From: Iris pallida | Taxonomy: Eukaryota; Streptophyta; Magnoliopsida; Asparagales; Iridaceae | Direction of reading: 5' to 3' | Assembly: GCA_029216955.1 (NCBI GenBank) | Contig: JANAVB010002199.1 | Coordinates: forward strand, 19,845,822-19,909,821 | DNA: 64,000 nt | In this document: piece after piece, positions 49,835-60,789 of the stretch | How positions within the stretch are numbered: the stretch's first letter is position 1 | How the letters are laid out: the number at the start of each line of letters is the position of its first letter | The notes under the pieces: model-generated | The model's database searches: none | What the model saw: the letters and a program-made list of their open reading frames with translations, nothing else | What the model was told of the DNA's origin: nothing | Made by a program: the position numbers and the translations under genes

Positions 49835-50411
49835 GAAACTGTGATTTTGATGTATTCATATTTCTGTAATCTTAAATTATGAACTATGATCATTTTTGAA
49901 AACTTAAATTATGAATTCCAATGTATGCAGATATTTCTAAACTGTCATTATATTTATTTATATTTTCAATCATAAACTGTAATTTTGATGTATTCATATT
50001 TCTGTAGTCTTAAATTATGAACTCCAATGTTATTATCAGCATGGCAGGATGACGCGGAGGCACCTCAGGACGACACGAAGATAGGCCAGGACGAGCCGTG
50101 TCCTTAGGTGGGCAGAGAGCTCCGTTACCAGAGGATGGCTCTGGACCATCGTCTGACCCGAACACTCCATTGTACCATACGGTCGCAGGTCCGGGTGACA
50201 GTGCACCTGCGACGAGCAGTTCCAGGCTTACTGATCATACTACTTCCCCTAGCCTTCCTACCGCTGACAGCAGCATGGCGGGTGGGGAGCAGGTGGAGGA
50301 GGTAGTCCCTACTCCCGTCCGAGCGGATCCATACCAGAGCGACCCTCCATGCGCACCTCAGGACGAGACGAGGATGGAGATTTGGGCCGACGGTCCTACG
50401 AAGTAAGTTAA

Positions 50412-50760
<349 letters not shown>

Positions 50761-50951
50761 AACAGCATCTTCGTAGTTTAGTTTTCTGTGTCTTCAGATT
50801 CATATCTTCTCAGAAGCTCTACTACATAAAGTCTTTCCGTTCAAGTGCTACCATCCTTTGCATCGAAGACTGAAGCAGATACCGGCGCTCCTTGCATAAG
50901 ACGGCTTCCTCCTGCTTAGAGTCTTCGTGTCTGTACAAAGTCTAGGTATAT

Positions 50952-51957
50952 CTGTAAACACTTAAGGACGGATGACAAGTAAAAGCACAAGTCAAAAATC
51001 AATTACTTACAGAGCGGCATACCGACGGTATGCTCTGGCATACCGACAGTATACCGTTCTTATAGTCCGCAAAACTTGCTATGACAAATTGTCGGCATAC
51101 CGACGGTATGCTCCGGCATACCGACGGTATACCGTTTTGTGGACCACAAAACGTTCTGTGAGAAACGTCGGCATACCGACGGTATGCTCCGGCATACCGG
51201 CGGTATACCGTTTTGTTTGCCTGAAAACGTTCTGTGACAAAACGTCGGTATACCGACGGTATGCCGCGGCATACCGACGGTATACCGGGTTTCATAAATT
51301 TGATTTTTGAATTGCTCTGACTAGCATTAATGGCCGTATTTAATGCTCTCAAACGGTCATTAATATGACCATTACTATTTGGTCGGTATACCGACGGTAT
51401 GCCGCTGCATACCGACGGTATGCCGGTCTGCCTGTATCCACAGCATTAAATGCCACCCACTCTTGGTTTCTCTATAAATGAAAGCTCTCTCTCTCATGAG
51501 GCTTACACCAACTCTTGCCATAAATTTTCCAAGCAACCAAGAGCTCCACCATTAATACTCTACCAAGCTTTTAATTGTCATCCTCTTCCAAAGTGCTAGA
51601 GTATTTAAGAGTTGTAATTTTTCGATCTTCACGTGTTAGAAGATCAACAAGTTCTCTTCTCATTTGTTTGAAGTTGGCGAGCCTTCGTAAGAAAACTCAT
51701 GTGTTGAAGTTGGCGAGTCTTCGGATCCAAACTCGTGTTAAAGTTGGCGAGTTCTTCGGATCCAAACTCGTGTATACTATTTGATTAAATAGTGGATTTA
51801 AGTCGAAGAGAGTTCCGGGACTGGATTGCCTCAAACGAGGATACCAGGATACATTTTGTGTTTGATCTTCCTACTCTTTACTTTTATTTGTCATATATTG
51901 CTTCTGTTGCTCTAGTTATTTTTTATTTCCCTATTCACCCCCCTCTAGGGTTCTACA
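50952..51957 (+). mobile_element. 5' LTR of the nested copia element (left end approximate)
   Basis: A candidate start is TGTAAACACTTAAGG at 50952, and the end TTCTACA is at 51957. A TATA-like TCTATAAATG lies near 51470. Repeats of 77 bp fill the U3 part. Confidence 0.5.
51016..51428. repeat. Palindromic GGCATACCGACGGTATGC repeats in LTR
   Basis: Paired palindromes start at 51016, 51094, 51170 and 51247 (period about 77 bp), with one more pair at about 51384. Each unit has GCATACCGACGGTATGC, then a second copy ending GGTATACCG. The 77-bp spacers include CAAAACGTTCTGTGA. Confidence 0.92.
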
Positions 51958-51959
51958 AT

Positions 51960-51972
51960 TGGTATCAGAGCC
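51960..51972 (+). promoter_or_regulatory. Primer binding site (initiator tRNA-Met type)
   Basis: TGGTATCAGAGCC two bases after the LTR end. Confidence 0.9.
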
Positions 51973-52011
51973 TTGTTCTCTTGATTTGAATTTACACCCT
52001 TTGAGTGATCC

Positions 52012-55000
52012 ATGGCCTCTAACCCTAGTATCAATACCTTCCACAATGAAGGACACTCCACAAATAGGCCTCCCCTATTTGATGGAACCAACTATAACTA
52101 CTGGAAGATTAGGATGAGCATTTATCTGAAGTCCATAGATTTTGATTTATGGGATTGTGTGATAAATGGTCTCCCTACTCCTTCCAGAGTTATTGAGGAT
52201 ATTGCTTCTAACACCCTTAGGGACACACTTACTGAAAATACCAAGAAGCCTGCGAGTCGAGATGTCAAGGCAATGAACGCTCTTTATTGTGCTTTCGACA
52301 GTAGTGAATTCAACTGAATCTCTACTTTCAAGACTTCCAATGAGATTTGGAAGTTACTTGAAGTCACACACGAGGGTACTTCACAAGTGAAGGAATCTAA
52401 GATTAGTAGACTCACGCAAGAATATGAGTCCTTTAAGATGAAGCATGATGAATCTATTACTTGCATGTTTACTCATTTTGGTGATATTATTAATCCTCTC
52501 TCTTCTCTTGGTAAGGAATATCCTGCTCATGAAAAAATCAGAAAAATTCTTAGAGGATTGACAAAAGTTTGGAGTCCTAAAGCTATCGCAATCATTGAGG
52601 GGAACGACCTGACAGTCATGAACCTTGAGACCCTCATGGGTAAGCTAATGACTCATGAACTCGATATGAAGGATCAAGAGGAATCCTCCATACAAGAGAA
52701 GGAGAAGGAGAAGATCAAAGAGAAGGAGAAATCTCTTGCTCTCAAAGCTACAAAGTCCTACTCCAAGGATAGCTCCGACGACAATGAGTCGGACGACAAT
52801 GAAGAAATAGCTCTCACAGCTAAGCACTTCCGAAAGTTCCTCAAATTTAACAAGGCCAACCGCTTCAGACGGGACAATAAGGAAGATCCGACATGTTATC
52901 AATACAGAAGACCCGGTCACATCAAGAGGGACTGTCCGATAATAAGAAAAGACTCAAGCAAGTACGAGAAGCCTAGCAAGGGAAGCTCATCCTCCAGAAA
53001 ATTTGCCAACACAAGCATTTGGTGTGAGAGTGACGCAAGCGACTCCGACAATGACAAAGAGTGCAAACACAATGCCAACGTTTGTCTCATGGCAACCGAT
53101 GAGGTACTTGATGATCTCTCCCTAAATACTCTTACTTATGATGATTTGGAGAAAGCTATCTTTGAATTGCATGAAGAGCACAAAGGTGTTAGGAATAAAT
53201 ATAAGAAATCTCTAAAAGAGGTTGATGCTCTTCAACTTGAAGTAGAAAGACTCTCAAACATCATTATTGATGTAAAGGAAAAATCTCATGCTTCTGACAC
53301 GGATGAGATAGAGTCTTTGCGACTCAAGCTTCAAGAATCTCTTGACACCATCAAAAAAAAAGGATGATGAGATTCAATCCATGAGAAGTTCTTATGAATT
53401 TGCTATGCACAAAGTTCAAGATGCTAATAGGAGAGAATATGACACTTCTATTAAGTATATTGATCTTCTTATACAGATTAAGAAATTAGGTAATAAGAAC
53501 ACTACTCACATGCATACTCCAAGACACCTCCACACTCATCACAATGATAGGCATACTTCTTACATGAACACTACACACAAATCCTTTTCTAACACAAGGA
53601 AAGGACCTTTTGGTAGGAAAAATACTTCGTATCATGCTTTTTATTATCATCATCATAATAGTAATGTTAGAGCTCCTCACACTAGAGATTCACATATGCA
53701 TGATTCTCACATATCTTCTTCTAAATCCTCTATGATTTGCAATTACTGTAGCTTGTTTGGACATACGACCAATTATTGTCATACAAGGAAACTTGTTGAT
53801 AAGAAAGTTTTTATGTGGGTTCCTAAGACTAACACTCAAGGACCCATAAGATCATGGGTACCAAAATGTTCATCTTCAACTTATGTTGTAGGTGAAGAGT
53901 CCTTCTCATGCTAGAAGCAAGTGGATTCTCGATAGCGGTTGTTCACGGCACATGACCGGGGATGCTTCATTATTTACAACGCTATCGATGAAGAAGGAAG
54001 GACACGTCTCTTTTGGTAACAATCTTAAAGGTCACATTATAGAAAATGGTAATATAGGTTCCCCTCTTTATCCTTGTATTAAGAATGTGTGTCTTGTTAC
54101 TAATCTTAAACACAATCTTCTTAGTATTAGTCTTCTTACCGATAATGGTTATGATATCAAGTTTGTTAAGCTCAAATGCTTCATTTCCGATAGCTCTAGT
54201 GGATCTATTGTTTATGAAGGCATTAGAGAAAATAATATCTATGTTTTATATCTTGTTGAAGACACTAACAATGACATGTGCTTAGTTGCTAAGAACGATG
54301 AGAGTTGGCTTTGGCACATGAGGCTCGGACACGCCAACATGGATACCATCTCTCGTCTTGCTACCAAGAAGCTTGTAAGAGGACTCCCAAGTATTCCGTT
54401 CAAAAGGATATGGTGTGTGAATAATGCGAGAAGAGTAAGTTAACAAAGTCATCCTTCAAATCAATCAACTCTGTGAGTACTTCTAGACCTCTTCAACTTA
54501 TTCATATGGATCTTTTTGGTCCTAGTAGAGTTGCTAGCCTTGGAGGCAAGCTTTATGCTTTTGTTTTGGTTGATGATTTTTTGAGATTTACTTGGATTAT
54601 TTTTCTTGCTTGCAAAAGTGATACTTTTCGTGAATTTCTTGCTTTTTGTAAACGAGTTCAAAATGAGAAAGGTTTTTCTATTAAGAAGATTAGAAGTGAT
54701 CATGGAGGAGAATTTGATAATGCCGATTTTAAAAGATTTTGTGAAAAGAATAAATTTGGACATGATTTTGCTTGTCCACGAACTCCTCAACAAAATGGTG
54801 TTGTGGAGAGAAAGAATAGAACCCTTGGCGATATGGCCCGGGTTATGTTAAACCAATATAAGCTCTCCCAATATTTTTGGGCGGAAGCCGTTAATACGGC
54901 ATGTCATGTTATAAATAGGGTTTTGATTAGACCTATTTCTAAGAAGACTCCTTATGAGCTTTGGTTTGACAAAATTCCCTCTATTGAATATTTTAAAGTT

Positions 55001-56041
55001 TTTGGTTGTAATTGTTTTATTTTGAATACCAAGGATAACCTAGGCAAGTTTGAAGAAAAAGCCTATGAAGGAATATTCCTTGGATACTCTACTCATAGTA
55101 AAGGTTTTCGTGTTTTTAATAAAAGAAGTCTTGTTGTCGAAGAGTCAATCAATGTCTCTTTTAATGAACTTAACTCTTCTACATTCTCCTCTTCCGAGGA
55201 TATTGATGACATCTCGTTTGGGTTGAAGAACTCCTCTATTGAAGATCGTCCTTCTTCATCTAACAATGAAGTTGTGACTCCAATAAAAGAGTCTCCTCCT
55301 CTCGAGCCTCCTCAAAAGGATCTCCCAAAAGAATGGAGATTTGTCACCAATCATCCTAAGGAACTTATCATTGGGGATCCTTCCTCCAGTGTTAGCACTA
55401 GATCCTCCACTCGTTATCTTTGTGCCAACGTGGCTTTTATCTCTCAAATAGAGCCTAAAAATGTTAATGATGCTTTTCTTGATAAATTTTGGATGATAGC
55501 AATGCAAGAGGAGTTAAATCAATTTGAGCGAAACAAAGTTTGGGAACTTGTCCCAAAACCTAGCAATCATCCTATCATTGGAACAAAATGGGTGTTTCGA
55601 AACAAACTTAATGAAGATGGGTTAGTGACTCGTAACAAGGCCTGATTGGTTGCTCAAGGCTATAACCAAGAGGAAGGCATTGACTACGACGAAACCTATG
55701 CTCCGGTTGCACGTCTTGAATCCATTCGTATGCTTTGTGCCCTTGCTTGTTTTAATGACTTTAAGCTCTTTCAAATGGATGTTAAGAGTGCTTTTCTGAA
55801 TGGTATTATTAAAGAGGAAGTTTATGTTAAACAATCTCCCGGCTTTGAAGATTTTCAGTTTCCAAATCACGTGTTCAAACTCCACAAAGCCCTTTATGGC
55901 CTCAAACAAGCTCCCCGTGCTTGGTATGAGCGCCTTAGCTCGTTTCTTGTTTCACACAATTTTTCAAAGGGGAAAGTCGACACAACACTTTTTATTAATT
56001 CCCATAATGGCACTCTCTTATTGGTTCAAAGAGCGCCTTAG
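52012..56041 (+). pseudogene. Copia gag-protease-integrase-RT, broken
   Basis: Gag starts with an N-terminal PPLFDGTNYNYWKIRMSIYL, typical of SIRE/Tork gag. A TGA at 52315 replaces an expected Arg. The knuckle reads CYQYRRPGHIKRDC, with Tyr in place of the second Cys. A coiled-coil-like stretch (52990-53370) is followed by a frameshift in an A run at about 53352. A second CCHC motif reads CNYCSLFGHTTNYC, then protease (WILDSGCSRHMTG), GAG-preintegrase (WLWHMRLGHAN), and integrase (LVDDFLRFTWIIFL, IRSDHGGEFDN, PQQNGVVERKNRTL). RT reads KWVFRNKLNEDG, then a TGA at 55643 in place of Arg, VAQGYNQEEGIDYDETYAPV and YGLKQAPRAWYERL, before truncation. Confidence 0.85.
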
Positions 56042-57580
56042 CTCCCCGTGCTTGGTATGAGCGCCTTAGCTACATGTATATCTATATATATTCATTAATA
56101 CGTCGGTTATCGTTGTATACAGATATCGTCCCTCGTCGGTACAGAGAGCGTTGGGCTCCTTTCTAAGGTCCAACTATGGGGGTCCGTGGACCAACTACTC
56201 GGATGCCTCGGAAGAGAGGAAGGCATTCTGGTTTGCCCACTTCAAGGTAACTAAAGATAGTTAATTTAGTATGATTAATATAATTTTAAGCATTTTTTAG
56301 AACTTATTATTTTAATTTGTAATTCTTGTAGAGGACTTATTTTTATCCACCACACCGGGCCGAGCAGATTGAGAGGCAGTTTTCTGCCGTCGCCGCCAAG
56401 TTGATCCGTGATGCAATTGACGATTAGAAAGCTCGTCAGCGCTCCGGAAAGTCGATTGCTGGTTGGATCACACCTGACCAGTGGACCACGATGAGGGCTC
56501 GATTTGAGGAGCCCGGGTACAGAGAGCGGTCAGAGAAGGCGAAGGCGGCTAGGACGAGGGCCAGAAAGTGGTGTGGTGGATCGATTCCTATGACGGAGCA
56601 TTTCCGTCGTCTGGTATGTAATTTATTGTAAAATATAAGATTTTATTGATAGTAGGAGTATATAATTTTCTATTTTACTAAAGAATAAAATATAACAAAC
56701 ACGCAGGTGAAGAGGGGTGAGGACGCAAACATGGTGACCGTCTTCCTGGCCACCCATCGGAAGGACGGAAAGCTCATCGACGACCGGGCTACTCAGAGCT
56801 ATGTAAGTACTAATTTAGATTTCGTTAATTTTTAACACAACTTGAAGAATATACAGATAATCATATACTTAATAATAATTAAATATTTTAGACGTTTATT
56901 AGGCTAATTTAGGTAAGTACTGATGTATAGAGATGCACAATGATTTCTAGGAAGAGTATGTTAGGCTACGTGATGACCGTGCGAGTGCTAGTACACAGGC
57001 AGAGGGAGGGGTTGGTACATCGCAGCCCTCTCTGCCTCAGTCGGAGGACGAGCTCTGAAAGACCGCTGTTGGTGGTCTTCAGAGGGGTACGTACTACGGT
57101 ACGGGGTCCTACGGTACATTTGTTGCGACGCATGCATCCAGGGCTCCCTCTTCCAGTGCGCATTCACAGCCGTCACAGGCCTAGTCGTCCCGAGTCGAGG
57201 AGACCATTGTCCGCCAGATTGCTGAGCTGCACGATGATATGCTGAGGAGGATTGCTGAGCAGCCAGGGTCTTAGGCGCAAGGGGACGCTACGTCGGTCAC
57301 CGCACGCTTTGACGAGCTCGAACGCACCGTGCAGCACGTACAGGGGACACAGGAGTCCATTCACGACACCGTTACTAGGATAGCGGCTTGCATGGAGCAA
57401 TGCAGCGCCAGACTGCGAGCCCTAGAGGAGACGCGGACGCACCCATCTCCAGCGGTTACACTGCCTCCTTCTCCAGCGGTTGCATTGCCTCCTCCTTCAT
57501 CGTCGTCGGTGGTTCTTACACTGGAGCAGTATGCTTACCTTCTTTCCAGGAGTGGTGATGCTCCTCCTGATCAGCCGTAG

Positions 57581-57880
57581 TCGACATATATATTGTTGTG
57601 TGATGGCCCATTGTTGGGTCTTTTATGTGGTTATACATACATTATTCTTATGTGGACCATTATGTTTGACATTGTTGTTACAAATTTTCATATATCTGTG
57701 TTGATTGATGAGATTGTGTTTCAAACGTGTTCGTGATTGTGTGTATATGTATTGTTTGATACTGTGTTCGTGATACACACCGTCGTTGTTGTAAAAAATG
57801 GTGTAGGAGATGCTGCAAACGCTGCAGGGGATGCTGCAAATGCTGTAAAAAAAATTTTTATTATTGTTTCAATATTAGCG
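57581..57880 (+). other. 3' untranslated region of the CACTA second gene
   Basis: Non-coding stretch between the stop at 57580 and the subterminal repeats. It has a TGTGTTT-rich part and short GATGCTGCAAA repeats at 57807-57845. Confidence 0.5.
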
Positions 57881-58340
57881 ACGTTCAGCGACTCTCAGCG
57901 ACGTCCCGCGACGAAGGTAACGTCGCTAAGTAAGTATAAGGCACGTCGCTAACTATGATGAATACCGTCGCTGATCGTCACTAAACGTCGCTACGTAGGA
58001 CGTCGCTAAACGTCGCTATATGTCGGTACTATAGCGACGTAGCAAAGTCGCAGAATGTCGCCATTTGGCTCTCAAGCCAGGTCAGCATCGATGCATGTCA
58101 AGTCGCTCAACATCGCTAGGTTGCGTCGGTAAATGATGACGTTTTACGTTGCTGGTAGTCGCTGAATTAGCGACGTGTCCGCGTCGCTGAGTGTCGTCGC
58201 AATAGCGACGTATTGCGACGTTTTGTTGTTTAGCGACTAGGTTAATCGCGACTACGTGCAAACGTCGCTAAATACGTCGCTAATCGATATTAGCGACGTA
58301 TTTTTCCTATTTAGCGACGTCCTGTGGCGTCGCTGATTTG
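57881..58340. repeat. Right subterminal AGCGACGT repeats
   Basis: Dense direct and inverted copies of AGCGACGT/ACGTCGCT, like those on the left side but about twice as long. Confidence 0.88.
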
Positions 58341-58356
58341 ACAGATTTTAGTAGTG
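58328..58356 (-). repeat. Right terminal inverted repeat of the CACTA element
   Basis: On the minus strand it begins CACTACTAAAATC and ends AGCGACG. Followed by the GTC duplication. Confidence 0.93.
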
Positions 58357-58617
58357 GTCTGAGATTATATGGTTACGCTGGCTTCTTCATGACATGGGCG
58401 TTGAACATTCAACGTCTCCTCCGCTTTTTTGTGATAGTAAGAGTGCTATTCAAATAGCTCATAATGATGTCTTCCATGAGCGCACGAAACATATCGAAGT
58501 TGATTGTCATTTTGTTCGGACTCATTTTACAAAAAGAACAATCCACCTTTCCTACATTACTTCAGAAGCTCAAGTTGCAGATTTTTTTTTCAAAGACGCA
58601 CCCCTTAGCTCGGTTTA
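58357..58617 (+). pseudogene. Copia RNase H, second part
   Basis: Continues the RNase H of the first part: LFCDSKSAIQIAHNDVFHER, then KHIEVDCHFVR and SEAQVADFF. A purine-rich GAGGGGGA follows at about 58665-58672, right before the 3' LTR, as expected for the polypurine tract. Confidence 0.88.
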
Positions 58618-58673
58618 AGTTTCTCGTATCCAAACTCAATATGTTTTCTAAACCATCTCAAGTTTGAGGGGGA

Positions 58674-58859
58674 TGTTAAGAGACAGCTATTCATGACATA
58701 ATTTCATTTCCTTCTTTAGAATATTACTGTTGTATTTTTCTTCTATAGTATATTACCGTTGTACATTCTATATTTGATTTCTTTGTAATCTCTATAAATT
58801 GAGGTTTTCCTCTAATGAATAAAGACACAAAAAATTATTCGATTTCTCTATTTCTAACA
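58674..58859 (+). mobile_element. 3' LTR of the split copia element
   Basis: 186 bp with a TG start and a CA end, CTATAAATTGAG promoter-like motif at about 58791 and an AATAAAG near 58817. Confidence 0.88.
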
Positions 58860-58864
58860 AACAT

Positions 58865-59048
58865 CACACAAATTAGGCTTAGCTCTGGATTCACACTAAC
58901 AAGTCATCTTCCAAACTACAAAACTTACTAATATTAGCAACTTGTTCGAATCTTCCAAACTACAAAACTTACTATATTAGCAAGCCCACTCTTCCTATCT
59001 ATAAATTGAAACCCTAACCAGCAGCAACAGCACCAAGAAACAAGCACA
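58865..59048 (+). promoter_or_regulatory. NPC-C promoter and leader, unlike A and B
   Basis: The first 40 bp belong to the duplicated flank (CTTAGCTCTGGATTCACAC). A 32-33-bp block (CTTCCAAACTACAAAACTTA and so on) is repeated at 58908-58940 and 58952-58983. A TATA box (TATAAAT) is at 59000-59006, 43 bp before the ATG. None of the A/B promoter blocks is present. Confidence 0.7.
59000..59006 (+). promoter_or_regulatory. TATA box of NPC-C
   Basis: TATAAAT in the context ATC-TATAAATTG. Its distance to the ATG is about half that in A and B. Confidence 0.55.
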
Positions 59049-60749
59049 ATGTCGACTGCCGATGCCGCCACCGCCACCGCGACGAGCCGGATCAAGACCG
59101 TGGTCGTGCTGGTCCAGGAGAACCGGTCCTTCGACCACATGCTCGGCTGGATGAAGTCCCTCAACCCGGAGATCGACGGCGTCACCGGCAAGGAGTCCAA
59201 CCCCCTGTCCACCACCGACCCTTCCTCCAAGCTCGTCCGCTTCTCCGACACCGCCGAGTACGTCGACCCGGACCCCGGCCACACCATCCAGGACATCTAC
59301 GAGCAGGTCTACGGGGTCCCCTTCGCCGCCGGCACCACCCCCATCACCCCCGACACACCGCCCCTCATGTACGGCTTCGCCCAGCAGGCCGAGAAAGAGA
59401 AGGAGGGGATGTCGGAGACCGTCATGCGCGGGTTCAGGCCGGACGCGGTGCCGGTCTACAAGGAGCTGGTGGCCAGCTTCGCGGTGTGCGACCGGTGGTT
59501 CGCGTCGTTACCGGCCTCGACGGTGCCGAACCGGCTCTGCGTGCACTCCGCGACGTCGCACGGGCTGACGAGCAACGTGACCGAGGCGATGATCGAAGGG
59601 CTCCCGCAGAAGACTATATTCGACTCCTTGCACGACGAAGGCCACTCTTTCGGGATTTACTATCAGCATGCTCCCATTACTCTTGTCCACAGGTATTAAT
59701 TATTAATTATTATTATTATTATTTTATTTTTTGAGGTCTTCGACGATAGACTGATCTTCTACAGTCCAGTCAGTCAGTATCTTATATCTCTCCTAGGTAA
59801 CCATATGGTAGAGCCGTGTGACAATAATGGACAGAACCGAGAGGGAAGAATAAAAACGTAGGCATATTTAAGAAAATTTTGTGGTGCGTCAATATATTTC
59901 ATAAATTTGAAAACGAAAAGTTTGATGATACGAAAATATATTTAGTAGACTTACTTTTTTATAGCTATATCTACAATATATTCCGCCAGTTTGACTGGTG
60001 GAATATGCAAGAAAATTTATGTGTTTTGGTAGAGAAATAGACTCATAATCATGAAATTAATACCCCCGATCACTACAAGATATAGCAGATTGCGTAAAAC
60101 AATGTTAGAAATGGAGAAAACTTTGATACAGGTGGATGTATCAAAGTTTTCATACTTTCTTCGTATGACAAGTGGATCTTCCTCTCACTTCGTAAAATGT
60201 GTGGACATACAGTTTGAAGATGGACCCACTTGTTATACTTTGATACCTCCTTCTATATCAAAGTTTTACTCGTTATAAATAAAACATCTTAATTGCATGC
60301 TGGATATATCTGCTTTAGATGAAACAATAGAAACAATTGGAGCATCTCCAATCCTATTGTTGCTTTAGAAAATTAAAAGTTGTTGCGACATAGGAAAAGA
60401 TAAATTTTTCTCTCAAATACAAATGTTAAGTAAATTATGAAGCTTATATGGCAAAAGTTATAGAAGATATTGTGAAGTTGGTTGTGTATTTCTAGATAAT
60501 ACTTAACAATGTCTTCACTTCTATGTCATCAATTATGAATAAAAAAGTATTTTTAAAAAATGAAGAAGGGAAGATGTCGTCTTGGAAGGTATGCATCTCA
60601 ATACATTTGTATTAGAGAAAATTTTCTTAATTCATTGTCTTTTGTGAATATAATCTTGTCACTTAAAGACATTATCTTGTGTTTAATGTCAAGGAATCAT
60701 AACACATTACCTAACCTTATGTTGGCGATCCTCTTACATTGTTATAGTT

Positions 60750-60789
<40 letters not shown>

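Larger units (their letters stand above)
50780..56075 (+). mobile_element. Truncated Ty1/copia element (SIRE/Tork-like) nested in the CACTA element
   Basis: It has a 5' LTR ending TTCTACA at 51957, a primer binding site, and gag, protease, integrase and the first third of RT. It stops at about 56040; the rest of RT, RNase H and 3' LTR are missing. At the break, a 31-bp block (55910-55940) is repeated at 56041-56071. The left LTR border is uncertain (between about 50760 and 50952). No target-site duplication is found. Confidence 0.75.

Noticed and set aside
49630..49893. Ser-rich minus-strand frame
   Set aside because: It is the antisense of the Glu/Asp-rich tail of the CACTA transposase.
51016..51428. 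CRISPR-like array of regularly spaced palindromic repeats
   Set aside because: The spacers are also repeated, the array lies in the LTR of a plant copia element, and the DNA is eukaryotic.
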